A stretch of DNA of 18,627 bases from Bacillota bacterium (GCA_023435565.1 JAEYRN010000101.1:1-18627), one strand, 5' to 3'. Positions 6,338 to 14,321 are shown, numbered from the stretch's first letter. Notes: generated by a model from the sequence alone, not told the origin. Made by a program: numbers and translations.

Positions 6338-7138
6338 TTGATCGACTACCAAACATTTAAAAAATTAGCCGGTCAATTGGTAGGAATCGACCTTGACGAT
6401 TACAAAAGTCAACAAATGGACCGACGGATCCATTCGTTAATGCAATCATGGGATGTCGATAACTACGACCTTTTTTTGGATATTCTTAAAACAAACCCCC
6501 TTAGATATAAGGATTTTGTCAAAAAGTTAACTATTAATGTGTCCGAATTTTTCCGTAACCCGGAACGTTTTGAAGAATTGTGGCGACGGATACTCCCGGA
6601 ATTATTAGCGAATAATCCAAACTTAAGAATTTGGAGCGCTGGTTGTTCTAATGGAGCAGAGCCATATTCAGTGGCATTAATAGTACAAGAATTGGGAGTG
6701 GCTGAAAGGGTCCAGATTTTTGGCACCGATATTGATGAGATGATTTTAAATAAAGCGCGGGAAGGCGTTTACGATCATAATGACCTGAAAAATTTGCCTC
6801 CGGATTTCCTTAATAAATATTTTATATTTAAAAATAACCGGTTTTATTTAAATGATAGTGTTAAAAGAAAGGTCGAATTTTTAAATCATAACTTATTAAA
6901 AGACCCGTTTCTTAATAGTTTTCACCTGATTATTTGTAGAAATGTAGTAATTTATTTTACAGAGGAGGCTAAACGGAGCCTCTATATGAAATTTTATGAT
7001 TCACTTTTACCGGGCGGTTATTTATTGGTAGGAGGGACAGAACCTCTACTGTCTTATAGACAACTGGGTTTTATCAGTAGTTCCGCTTCTTTTTATCAAA
7101 AACCTAAGTTAGTAAAAGATGAAAGGGCTATGAATTGA
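6338..7138 (+). CDS. CheR-type SAM-dependent methyltransferase
   Basis: CheR enzymes methylate glutamates of chemotaxis receptors using S-adenosylmethionine. The 266-residue protein has the N-terminal helical CheR domain (about 1-70) and the methyltransferase domain. Recognisable motifs are TINVSEFFRNPERFEEL, the SAM-binding SAGCSNGAEPYS (100-111), FGTDIDEMILNKAREGVY and IICRNVVIYF. Length is normal. The start is TTG at 6338 with AGGAGGAG at 6324-6331. It heads a gene cluster with acpS, the NAD(P)H-hydrate repair gene and alr. No che genes are present apart from the receptor remnant near position 256, so its partner must be encoded elsewhere. It overlaps acpS by 4 nt. Confidence 0.9.
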   Translation: MIDYQTFKKLAGQLVGIDLDDYKSQQMDRRIHSLMQSWDVDNYDLFLDILKTNPLRYKDFVKKLTINVSEFFRNPERFEELWRRILPELLANNPNLRIWSAGCSNGAEPYSVALIVQELGVAERVQIFGTDIDEMILNKAREGVYDHNDLKNLPPDFLNKYFIFKNNRFYLNDSVKRKVEFLNHNLLKDPFLNSFHLIICRNVVIYFTEEAKRSLYMKFYDSLLPGGYLLVGGTEPLLSYRQLGFISSSASFYQKPKLVKDERAMN

Positions 7139-7506
7139 TTATTGGTAACGGGGTCGACTTGATCGAAATTTCAAGGATCGCCAAAGCAGTTGAAAATCCC
7201 CAGTTTTGTAAGAGAGTCTTTACTGAAAACGAACTCCTGGAGAGTAAGATGTTAGGACACCGGCTGGCCGGTTTTTTTGCAGCCAAAGAAGCCGTTTTAA
7301 AAGCTATGGGTACTGGTTTAGCTAATTTTTCATGGCAGGAAATCGAAGTCCGTCATGACTCAAAAGGGGCTCCCTTTTTTGAGTTCAATGGTAAGGTCTT
7401 GTCCTTCTTAACCGAAAACCGGGTTTCCCGAATTCATTTAAGTATTTCCCATTGCAAAGAATATGCCGTAGCTCAAGTTATCTTGGAAGCGGGCGATGAA
7501 AAATGA
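7135..7506 (+). CDS. acpS: Holo-[acyl-carrier-protein] synthase
   Basis: AcpS transfers 4'-phosphopantetheine from CoA to acyl carrier protein. The 123-residue protein has the metal-binding GVDLIEISRI (D8) and FFAAKEAVLKAMGTG (E52), plus FTENEL and HLSISHCKEYAVAQV near the end, all diagnostic. The start is TTG at 7135, overlapping the cheR stop, with GAAAGGG about 7 nt upstream. Its own stop overlaps the next start (ATGA). The acpS-nnr-alr order is common in Bacillota, with cheR as the unusual head. Confidence 0.95.
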   Translation: MIIGNGVDLIEISRIAKAVENPQFCKRVFTENELLESKMLGHRLAGFFAAKEAVLKAMGTGLANFSWQEIEVRHDSKGAPFFEFNGKVLSFLTENRVSRIHLSISHCKEYAVAQVILEAGDEK

Positions 7507-8990
7507 AAGTGGCCTCTGCTGTTGAAATGAGCCGCATTGACCGATTAGCCCAGGAAGAATATAAAATTCCCGGGGCAATCCTAATGGAAAGAGCTGCTTT
7601 AGCAGTCGATCAAGTTATTAAGGAACGTTTCTGCTTGACCTCAAAAAAAATTTACATCTTTTGCGGCAAGGGGAATAACGGCGGTGATGGTTTAGCCTTA
7701 GCCAGACTATTGGTTGAAACAACGGCTGAAGTAACGGTGGTACTGGCCGCCGAACGTTCGCAATTTCGCGGTTTAGCCCTTGAAAACTTAATCTTGGCTG
7801 AAAAATTCGGGATCCGTATTCTGGATTGGAAGACTGTAAGTTTTGAGGAATTACTAAACGCTGATTTGATTGTTGACGCTTTATTGGGAACCGGCGGGAA
7901 AGGTGCGCCCAGTCAAGAGCTTGCCGTTATTATTTCCAAAATCAATAACTCGGGAAAGCCCGTTGTTTCGGTTGACATTCCTTCAGGCCTACAAGTCGAT
8001 AGCGGCCAAATATATGGGGTAGTTGTGAAAGCAAGTGTTACAGTGACTTTCGGACTTCCCAAGCCGGGACTACTGGTTTTTCCAGGAGTTGAAATGTGTG
8101 GGGAGTTAATAGTCGCTTCCATTGGTTTCCCCCGGAAACTACTGGAATCACCTTCTCTTACAATTAATTGGTTAACTGAACAAGATATACGGGAATTACT
8201 ACCGAAGCGGTCTCCAACAGCCCATAAAGGAAATACGGGACATGTTCTGGTCATCGGCGGAGCAACAGGAATGACCGGAGCGGTAGCCCTTTGTTCGATA
8301 GGCGCATTACGGGCCGGAGCCGGTTTAGTCACTGCCGGAATTCAAAACCAAATTAATTTTCCGGAAAAACCGGCTGAAATAATGACTCTTCCTTGGGACA
8401 TGGTTCCAACATTTATAGAAAAAGCCGACACGGTTGTTTTTGGTCCCGGAATCTCAGTCCAAGAGAACAGTCGAGTTTTGTTAAAGGAACTATTGATTAA
8501 TTGTAAAGTGCCTATAGTTATCGATGCCGACGGCCTCAATCTTTTAGCAACCGATTTGGCTGTATTAAATCAATTTTCAACACCCGTGGTATTAACGCCC
8601 CATCCGGGTGAAATGTCCCGTTTGTCCGGAGTACCGATTGCGGAGATTCAAGCAAACCGAATTGACATAGCGCGCCGTTTTGCTAAAGAATGGGGGGTTA
8701 CCCTAGTCCTAAAGGGAGCCCGAAGCATTATTGCGGATAAGGAAGACAATATTTTTATCAATCCTACTGGTAATCCGGGAATGGCTACCGCCGGAATGGG
8801 TGATGCTCTAGCTGGAATTATCGGGGGTTTATTGGCCCAAAAAATGCGACCAACGGAAGCCGCTGTAACTGGAACATATCTTCACGGTTTGGCGGGAGAT
8901 CTGGCTGTTCAAAGGCTGGGTCCAGTCGGGATAATTACCACCGATTTATTAAAAGAATATCCGATAGCATTCAAGAAGGTGTTAATGTAA
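7503..8990 (+). CDS. nnrD/nnrE: Bifunctional NAD(P)H-hydrate epimerase / ADP-dependent NAD(P)H-hydrate dehydratase
   Basis: This metabolite-repair enzyme epimerises and dehydrates damaged NADHX/NADPHX. Residues 1 to about 215 are the YjeF-N epimerase domain, with GAILMERAALAV, the glycine-rich CGKGNNGGDGLALARLL (54-70), VDALLGTGGKG and VDIPSGLQVDSG. Residues about 225-495 are the ribokinase-like dehydratase, with KGNTGHVLVIGGATGMTGA, VIDADGLNLL, LTPHPGEMSRL, LVLKGARSII and NPTGNPGMATAGMGDALAG (D434). Length is typical for the fusion. It overlaps acpS by 4 nt and alr by 1 nt. Confidence 0.95.
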   Translation: MKVASAVEMSRIDRLAQEEYKIPGAILMERAALAVDQVIKERFCLTSKKIYIFCGKGNNGGDGLALARLLVETTAEVTVVLAAERSQFRGLALENLILAEKFGIRILDWKTVSFEELLNADLIVDALLGTGGKGAPSQELAVIISKINNSGKPVVSVDIPSGLQVDSGQIYGVVVKASVTVTFGLPKPGLLVFPGVEMCGELIVASIGFPRKLLESPSLTINWLTEQDIRELLPKRSPTAHKGNTGHVLVIGGATGMTGAVALCSIGALRAGAGLVTAGIQNQINFPEKPAEIMTLPWDMVPTFIEKADTVVFGPGISVQENSRVLLKELLINCKVPIVIDADGLNLLATDLAVLNQFSTPVVLTPHPGEMSRLSGVPIAEIQANRIDIARRFAKEWGVTLVLKGARSIIADKEDNIFINPTGNPGMATAGMGDALAGIIGGLLAQKMRPTEAAVTGTYLHGLAGDLAVQRLGPVGIITTDLLKEYPIAFKKVLM

Positions 8991-10129
8991 TGGGCAGATA
9001 TCAAGAGTTTATTAGACCGGTTTGGGCAGAAATTAATTTGGACGCAATCCGGCATAACTTAGCGGAAATTCGGCGGCTGGTCGGCCCGGCGGTAGAAATT
9101 ATGGCGGTGGTAAAGGCTGAAGCTTATGGGCATGGAGCGGTTAAGATTGCCAAAGCAGCCATACAATCAGGAGCTAACTGGCTAGGAGTCGCTCTTTCCG
9201 AGGAAGGAATCGAGCTGCGTGAAGCCGGAATAAATGTACCGATTTTAGTCTTTAGCCCGCTCCAAACTAGTCAGGCGGAAGCTATAGTCAAGTATGACCT
9301 TACTCCAACAATATCGATGTTGGAACCGGCTGTGGCATTGTCACGGGCTGCGGTAGCTTCGAGGAAAACAGTCTCTTTTCATGTTAAAATAGACACGGGA
9401 ATGGGCCGTATTGGAATACCGGCTAATGAAGGGATCGTATTTATCAAAAAACTTCAACCTCTACCGGGACTTATTTTTGATGGAGTTTTTTCCCATTTGG
9501 CTACCGCCGACGAAGCGGACAAAGAATATGCCAAATACCAAATTAAAAACTTCAATAAAGTTATTGTCGATCTTAAAGACGAAGGACTACTTCCAACCAA
9601 GGTGCATTTAGCCAATAGTGCAGCAATAATAGATCTCCCGCTTGCTTATTATAATATGGTCCGCCCCGGAATTATGCTTTATGGAATGTATCCTTCTTTA
9701 GAAGTTAATGTTAAAGAGGTCCAACTAAAGCCGGCGTTTATGCTAAAAACTAAAGTGGTTTTCATAAAAAGAGTAGCTCAAGGAAGTACAATCAGTTATG
9801 GTCGAAAATACATTGTTCCTAGTGAATCAACTATTGTTACTATCCCAATTGGTTATGCTGATGGATGGTCCAGGAGACTCTCCGGAAAAGCCGAAGTTTT
9901 AATTTCCGGAAAAAGGTTCCCTATTGTGGGAACAATTTGTATGGACTTTTGTATGGTTGATGTAGGGGATGAACCGGTTGAGATTGGGCAAGAAGTGGTC
10001 TTAATTGGCTCACAAGGAGCGGAATATATAACCGTTGATGAAATCGCCAATCATCTAGGGACTATTAATTATGAGGTCACATGTATGATCAGTGATCGAG
10101 TACCCAGGAGATATTTAGATGAAAATTAA
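8990..10129 (+). CDS. alr: Alanine racemase
   Basis: This PLP enzyme interconverts L- and D-alanine for peptidoglycan synthesis. The 379-residue protein has the N-terminal TIM barrel with the PLP lysine K42 in VVKAEAYGHGA (the usual form is VKANAYGHG), HVKIDTGMGRIG, FSHLATADEAD and MVRPGIMLYGMYPS. The C-terminal beta domain has the catalytic tyrosine Y270 in ISYGRKY, IPIGYADGWSR and IVGTICMDFCMVDV. All key residues are present. The ATG overlaps the preceding stop (TAATG). The 3' end overlaps the next gene by 11 nt, implying coupled translation. Confidence 0.96.
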   Translation: MGRYQEFIRPVWAEINLDAIRHNLAEIRRLVGPAVEIMAVVKAEAYGHGAVKIAKAAIQSGANWLGVALSEEGIELREAGINVPILVFSPLQTSQAEAIVKYDLTPTISMLEPAVALSRAAVASRKTVSFHVKIDTGMGRIGIPANEGIVFIKKLQPLPGLIFDGVFSHLATADEADKEYAKYQIKNFNKVIVDLKDEGLLPTKVHLANSAAIIDLPLAYYNMVRPGIMLYGMYPSLEVNVKEVQLKPAFMLKTKVVFIKRVAQGSTISYGRKYIVPSESTIVTIPIGYADGWSRRLSGKAEVLISGKRFPIVGTICMDFCMVDVGDEPVEIGQEVVLIGSQGAEYITVDEIANHLGTINYEVTCMISDRVPRRYLDEN

Positions 10130-10373
10130 GCCAAGGACTGTAGAATTAAAAGTACCGCTTCTCGACGGAGAAGAATCTTTGCTAACCATTGGCAAATGGA
10201 TAGTGACAGAAGGGGAGTACATTGAGATTGATCAGGATTTGGTGGAGCTTATTTCGGATAATGAGTCCTTTATGCTACCTTCTCCAATTGATGGGACTCT
10301 AATTACCATCCAGGCAGAAACTGAAGAAAAGGTAGAACCTGGGCAAGTACTGGCAATAATTGAAGCGGATTGA
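10119..10373 (+). CDS. Small lipoyl/biotinyl-like domain protein without the modified lysine
   Basis: The 84 residues form a single lipoyl-type domain. GKWIVTEGEYIEIDQDLVEL matches the first half of E2 lipoyl domains, and LPSPIDGTLITIQAETEEKV followed by PGQVLAIIE the second. At the hairpin that normally reads ETDKA the sequence is ISDNES, so the lysine that carries lipoate or biotin aligns with N48. The protein therefore should not be lipoylated or biotinylated. It has no catalytic or E3-binding domain and no dehydrogenase neighbours. ATG at 10119 lies inside the end of alr with CAGGAG at 10105-10110. A regulatory or structural role is possible. No function is assigned. Confidence 0.75.
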   Translation: MKIKPRTVELKVPLLDGEESLLTIGKWIVTEGEYIEIDQDLVELISDNESFMLPSPIDGTLITIQAETEEKVEPGQVLAIIEAD

Positions 10374-10389
10374 TGCGGTAATATTTGTC

Positions 10390-10426
10390 CACCTCCATGC
10401 ATAGACCTATGATGGAGGTGTTTTTT
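10390..10426 (+). terminator. Intrinsic terminator overlapping the next gene's ribosome binding site
   Basis: CACCTCCAT (10390-10398) pairs perfectly with ATGGAGGTG (10412-10420). Inside, CATA pairs with TATG around a GACC loop, with one bulged G. Six T residues follow, then the ATG at 10427. The 3' arm contains GGAGGTG, the ribosome binding site of the next gene. The element both ends the cheR-alr operon and can hide that site. Confidence 0.75.
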
Positions 10427-11365
10427 ATGAAAATTCGGGTTGTTTGGATTGTTTTAATTATCACATTCCTGGCCTATTCATCTGGCGTTGCGGCAGCTGA
10501 AGTTTATTTTAGATTGGAAGATCCGGTTGGTGATGAGCATGGGTATGGGACCTACCGTTACCCCAGTAATGTTGCGTTTCAACCATATCAAGGACTTTTT
10601 GATATTACCGAATTTAAAGTCTGGGCGGAACAACCCGGGATCGTTTATTTCGACACTACTATGGCAAAAGTCACCAATCCCTGGATGGCGCCGGAAGGTT
10701 TTATCCATCAAAATATACGGATTATGGTGGACAGTATGCCGGAGCGGGGTCAGACAGAGCTTCCGAAAAAAGGGGCTTATGTAAGTTTTAATCCCAAACA
10801 TGGTTGGGACTTTGGCTTAAAGGTGATAGGCTGGGCAAATAGTCAGATTATATTAGATAATAATGGAGAATTAAAATACCTACCCCTAAAGGCAGAATTA
10901 TTGGGGGATAACCGTACGATTCGGGCGAGTGTACCAGAATCCTTAATCGGGAAACCAAACCGAAATTGGAAATATTATGTGTTAGTTGGTTCATTTGACG
11001 GTTTCGGAGAGGATTTTTTTAGAAAAGTTCGAAAAGGCCACGGCGAGTGGCATATAGGCGGTGGTTTAGACCAAAAAGGCGAACCACAGATAATGGATAT
11101 TCTATCTCACGAAAAAGGTAGTCAAAATCAAACCAAACAACTTAAATCATTTGATATAATAAACAAAAAATTGGCAGTGCTTAATCCGGTGGGATACAGT
11201 ATTATCAATTTTGACTTCCTTGGCTGGCTCAGCAAATGTTTTGCTCTATTAATAATAGGCGGTCTGGGATTCGGATCCTATCGATTTTTGCTTAAAGGAA
11301 AGAGAATCTTCTGGTTTTGGGTAAAACAACCGGAGGTAAAAGAAAAAGATACCAAACGTGTGTAA
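10427..11365 (+). CDS. Secreted, C-terminally anchored protein with a glucodextranase-C-like domain
   Basis: From ATG 10427 the protein has 312 residues. It starts with a signal peptide (about 1-24, ending SSGVAAA). Residues about 25-225 resemble the C-terminal beta-sandwich found in glucodextranase and in bacterial surface glycosidases: FRLEDPVGDEHGYGTYRYPS, FDITEFKVW, NPWMAPEGFIHQNIRIMVDS, WDFGLKVIGW and YYVLVGSFDGFG. A hydrophobic span (about 263-283) follows, then a short basic tail rich in lysine. The domain would face outward and may bind carbohydrate. There is no catalytic domain. A TTG at 10385 would extend the frame through the terminator stem and is unlikely. The ribosome binding site GGAGG at 10414-10418 fits ATG 10427. 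Confidence 0.8.
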   Translation: MKIRVVWIVLIITFLAYSSGVAAAEVYFRLEDPVGDEHGYGTYRYPSNVAFQPYQGLFDITEFKVWAEQPGIVYFDTTMAKVTNPWMAPEGFIHQNIRIMVDSMPERGQTELPKKGAYVSFNPKHGWDFGLKVIGWANSQIILDNNGELKYLPLKAELLGDNRTIRASVPESLIGKPNRNWKYYVLVGSFDGFGEDFFRKVRKGHGEWHIGGGLDQKGEPQIMDILSHEKGSQNQTKQLKSFDIINKKLAVLNPVGYSIINFDFLGWLSKCFALLIIGGLGFGSYRFLLKGKRIFWFWVKQPEVKEKDTKRV

Positions 11366-11426
11366 ATCATAGCGGTGACAGAGTGTCCCAATGACAAAAC
11401 ATCTAATAAACGTGTTAAATCATAGC
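11354..11426 (+). repeat. Imperfect direct repeat at the gene end
   Basis: AAACGTGTGTAAATCATAGC (from 11354, overlapping the stop codon) and AAACGTGTTAAATCATAGC (from 11408) differ by one inserted base and are 54 nt apart. The second copy forms the left arm of the terminator that follows. It is probably a small duplication. Confidence 0.45.
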
Positions 11427-11450
11427 AAAACGGTTTAACGCGTTTTTGTT
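11408..11450 (+). terminator. Intrinsic terminator after the secreted-protein gene
   Basis: AAACGTGTTAAATC (11408-11421) pairs with GGTTTAACGCGTTT (11432-11445), with two G-U wobbles, around a short A-rich loop. It is followed by TTTTTGTTT. Confidence 0.8.
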
Positions 11451-11586
11451 TATAGCAAATTTGAAATTAAGTAAAGTTATTTTAGATCCTATTAAAGTAC
11501 CGGACATTTAAATAGTTTATTATCAAAGCAATTATTGGCTAAACTATATTAATAACCTTTGAACGGAATTAGCAGGGACTATTGGG

Positions 11587-11615
11587 TTGACCATTGTTCC
11601 AATTAATGTTAAACT
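11587..11615 (+). promoter_or_regulatory. Promoter of the aminotransferase-reductase fusion gene
   Basis: TTGACC (11587-11592), a 17-nt spacer and TAAACT (11610-11615) form a good sigma-A promoter, about 36 nt before the start codon. With the terminator upstream (11408-11450) and downstream (14288-14321), the fusion gene is a transcription unit of its own. Confidence 0.6.
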
Positions 11616-11651
11616 AATTTTGAATTTAACCATAGCAGCTGGAGGATAACA

Positions 11652-14267
11652 ATGCACCCTTATCAACAATTTGTCAACCCCGTACTGGCCAAACGTTTAA
11701 AACAAATAAATTTGGACAAGGTCTTTCGGCAAGGGACGGGTTGTAAATTAATAGATCAGACTGGCGAATGCTATTTGGATTTTATTGCATCATACGGGGC
11801 CTTACCATTTGGTTTTAATCATCCCGAAATATGGGCTGCGATCAATGAAGTCCAAAAAAATCTGGAACCAAGTATGGTCCAACCATCTTTCTTGGATGCA
11901 GCCGGAGAATTAGCCCAAAAATTGGTTGAAGTCGCCCCAAAGGGAATTAAGTATGTAACCTATGCCAATAGTGGTGCTGAAGCAAATGAGGCCGCCTTTA
12001 AGTTGGCCAGGATTTATACTAAACGAATGGGGATCCTTACAACCGATAACAGTTTTCATGGTAAAACTTTGGGCGCCCTATCCGCAACCGGTAAGGATTC
12101 TTATCAAAAAGGTTTCGGAGCGCCCGTCCCAGGGTTCAACCGAATTCCTTACGGTGATTTGAACCGATTGGAAGAGGCGTTTAAGTCAAACCCGGATGGT
12201 TATGCCGCCTTTATTGTGGAACCAATTCAGGGTGAAGGAGGAATAATAATTCCTCCCAATGGATATCTCCGTGAAGCTTTGGAGATTTGTCACCGCTATG
12301 GAGTGCTTCTAATTGTTGATGAAGTACAATCCGGACTAGGCCGAACAGGACGGATGTTTGCCTGTGAAGCGGATGAAATTACTCCGGACATTATTACGGT
12401 TGCAAAAGCGCTTAGCGGCGGGATTGTCCCAATCGGAGCTTGTTTATGCACCGAGGAAGTATATACTGATGATTTCGCTTTAAAACATTCCTCAACTTTT
12501 GCCGGTAATACCTTAGCTTGCCGAGTAGGCCTTAAAGTACTGGAGCTCTTAACCCGGGACCAAGGAAAACTTCTTAATGAAGTAGCGGTTAAGGGCCAGT
12601 ATTTATTGGAACGATTAACAAAGACCCAAAAAAAGTATTCATCGGTTATAGCTGCTGTTCGAGGCCGTGGCCTAATGTTGGGTCTAGAACTAGGAGTGAC
12701 CCAAGATAATTCGCCCGGTATCATGCTGGGTATAATGGCTGAACAAGAGTTCTTGTCACCTATGGTTTCAAGTTATTTACTAAATGTAGAAAAAATAAGA
12801 GTGGCGCCTACATTAAACGGGGTTGATGTAATACGTATGGAACCGCCTCTAATTATCAGTGAAAATGAATGTGAAAAAGCCATGGATGCGGTTGAAAGAA
12901 TGGCGTCTTGTCTTGCCTCGGGGAATTCGGCTTTATTCTTATCTCACTTAGTTCGGCCGACCACTCCAAAGGTCTCTCAGCGAAATTTAATTATAAAGGA
13001 ACCGGTTCAGCCCAGTGGACTTCCGGAAGAAGGTAGGTTTGCATTTTTAGTCCATCCCTTATATTTAAAAAATTATTTGGAATTTGACCGCACCTTGGAA
13101 GCATTTTCCGAACTGGAACTGCAAAATTTAGTTAACCGCTGGAACGACCTGGTTGAACCTTTTGTCGCTGCTAAGACAATAATTACTTCGAAAACCGGAG
13201 CAACCGCTTATGGAGAGTTTATTTGTGTCAGCCGAACTTCGGAAGATTTGATGAGTCTTCCCAAAGAACAAGTTCAAGCCGAACTTGAAGCCGCGGTCAG
13301 ACTTGCCAAGGCGCGGGGAGCTGGTATTGTAGGTTTAGGCGCTTATACTTCGGTGGTTACCAAAGGGGGCCGAGACTTACGTAATCTAGGTGTAGCCTTA
13401 ACCACCGGGAACAGTTATACTGTATCAGCTGCAGTAGATGCGACACTTGAAGCAGCCAGACGACTTGATACGCCTATTGAGCAAACCATAGCCGCTGTTG
13501 TCGGAGCAACCGGATCAATTGGACGGACCACTGCCATTTTTCTGGCTGAAAAAGTTAACTCTTTGATTTTAATCGGGAACCCTTTAAATCAGGAACACAG
13601 CAGACGGCGATTGATGAAACTGGTTGCCGAAATATATCAACATCTTAATTATAAGTCGATTAAAAATGGGGGGTCAATTTATCAATTTGTAAAAAAACAT
13701 CCTAAAACGCCCCCTCCGGAGGCACCGATTGAAGACTATCTCAGTTTCGCCGAAATGGTCCTACGTGAATCGCCAATAATTTATACAGTTGAGATTGATA
13801 ACTATCTGCCTCAGGCTGATGTGGTAGTAACCGCAACCAGTCAGGTTAATAGTCTTATTACTCCGGCAATGTTAAAATTCGGCGCTGTAGTTTGTGATGT
13901 GTCAAGGCCAGCGGATGTAAGTTATGAAGTTAAAGAAGCAAGGCCGGATGTATTAGTGATTGATGGAGGAGTAATGGCTGTTCCGGGTTGTCCCGATTTG
14001 GGATGGGATTTTGGATTTGAAAAAGGACAAGCATATGCCTGTATGTCGGAGACTATGATGTTAGCCCTGGAACACCATTATGAACATTTTGGATTAGGGA
14101 TCGATATTAACACCGCTACGGTATCTCATACAAGAAAACTAGCGGAAAAACACGGCTTTGAACTAGCCGGATTTCGAAGTTTTGACCGACCATTATCGGA
14201 AGAAAATTGGGAAGCTGTTATTAAAGCCAGGATAAAGCATTCGGAACCTTCAGTGGTTAGTTTATAA
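11652..14267 (+). CDS. Class III aminotransferase fused to an acyl-ACP-reductase-like domain
   Basis: This is an 871-residue two-domain protein. Residues 1 to about 420 are a complete PLP-dependent class III aminotransferase closest in pattern to putrescine/ornithine types: TYANSGAEANEAAFKLAR, SFHGKTLGALSATG, VEPIQGEGG, LLIVDEVQSGLGRTG, and the PLP lysine K252 in TVAKALSGG. Residues about 455-871 resemble cyanobacterial long-chain acyl-ACP reductase (AAR). Shared features are GIVGLGAYTSVV, LTTGNSYTVSA, the nucleotide loop VVGATGSIG (618-624), QADVVVTAT, VLVIDGGV, and QAYACMSETMMLALE, whose C797 matches the acyl-forming cysteine 294 of Synechococcus AAR. A conserved HGF follows. About 45 extra residues (near 650-700) are inserted relative to AAR. 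Inferred reaction: acyl thioester to aldehyde with NAD(P)H, then amination to a primary amine, or the reverse. The acyl chain and amino donor are unknown. Ribosome binding site GGAGG at 11641. It is alone between a promoter and a terminator. Confidence 0.85.
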   Translation: MHPYQQFVNPVLAKRLKQINLDKVFRQGTGCKLIDQTGECYLDFIASYGALPFGFNHPEIWAAINEVQKNLEPSMVQPSFLDAAGELAQKLVEVAPKGIKYVTYANSGAEANEAAFKLARIYTKRMGILTTDNSFHGKTLGALSATGKDSYQKGFGAPVPGFNRIPYGDLNRLEEAFKSNPDGYAAFIVEPIQGEGGIIIPPNGYLREALEICHRYGVLLIVDEVQSGLGRTGRMFACEADEITPDIITVAKALSGGIVPIGACLCTEEVYTDDFALKHSSTFAGNTLACRVGLKVLELLTRDQGKLLNEVAVKGQYLLERLTKTQKKYSSVIAAVRGRGLMLGLELGVTQDNSPGIMLGIMAEQEFLSPMVSSYLLNVEKIRVAPTLNGVDVIRMEPPLIISENECEKAMDAVERMASCLASGNSALFLSHLVRPTTPKVSQRNLIIKEPVQPSGLPEEGRFAFLVHPLYLKNYLEFDRTLEAFSELELQNLVNRWNDLVEPFVAAKTIITSKTGATAYGEFICVSRTSEDLMSLPKEQVQAELEAAVRLAKARGAGIVGLGAYTSVVTKGGRDLRNLGVALTTGNSYTVSAAVDATLEAARRLDTPIEQTIAAVVGATGSIGRTTAIFLAEKVNSLILIGNPLNQEHSRRRLMKLVAEIYQHLNYKSIKNGGSIYQFVKKHPKTPPPEAPIEDYLSFAEMVLRESPIIYTVEIDNYLPQADVVVTATSQVNSLITPAMLKFGAVVCDVSRPADVSYEVKEARPDVLVIDGGVMAVPGCPDLGWDFGFEKGQAYACMSETMMLALEHHYEHFGLGIDINTATVSHTRKLAEKHGFELAGFRSFDRPLSEENWEAVIKARIKHSEPSVVSL

Positions 14268-14287
14268 ATTTATTTTGGAACTAATTC

Positions 14288-14321
14288 AAAGGACCTAAAG
14301 GACTAATTAGGTCCTTTTTTT
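14288..14321 (+). terminator. Intrinsic terminator after the fusion gene
   Basis: AAAGGACCTAA (14288-14298) pairs perfectly with TTAGGTCCTTT (14307-14317) around an 8-nt loop and runs into a T-tract. It is 20 nt after the stop codon. Confidence 0.92.

Noticed and set aside
7913..8332. 139-codon open frame on the minus strand
   Set aside because: It lies entirely inside the convincing NAD(P)H-hydrate epimerase/dehydratase gene. The peptide shows no family features.
10385..10426. TTG at 10385 as the start of the secreted protein
   Set aside because: The extra codons run through the terminator hairpin and push the signal peptide inward. ATG 10427 has a proper ribosome binding site.
10478..10801. 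Two overlapping open frames of about 100 codons, one on each strand
   Set aside because: Both are alternative frames of the secreted protein gene, whose signal peptide and domain motifs are clear.
12296..12724. 142-codon open frame on the minus strand
   Set aside because: It is a shadow of the aminotransferase domain, with no ribosome binding site or recognisable motif.
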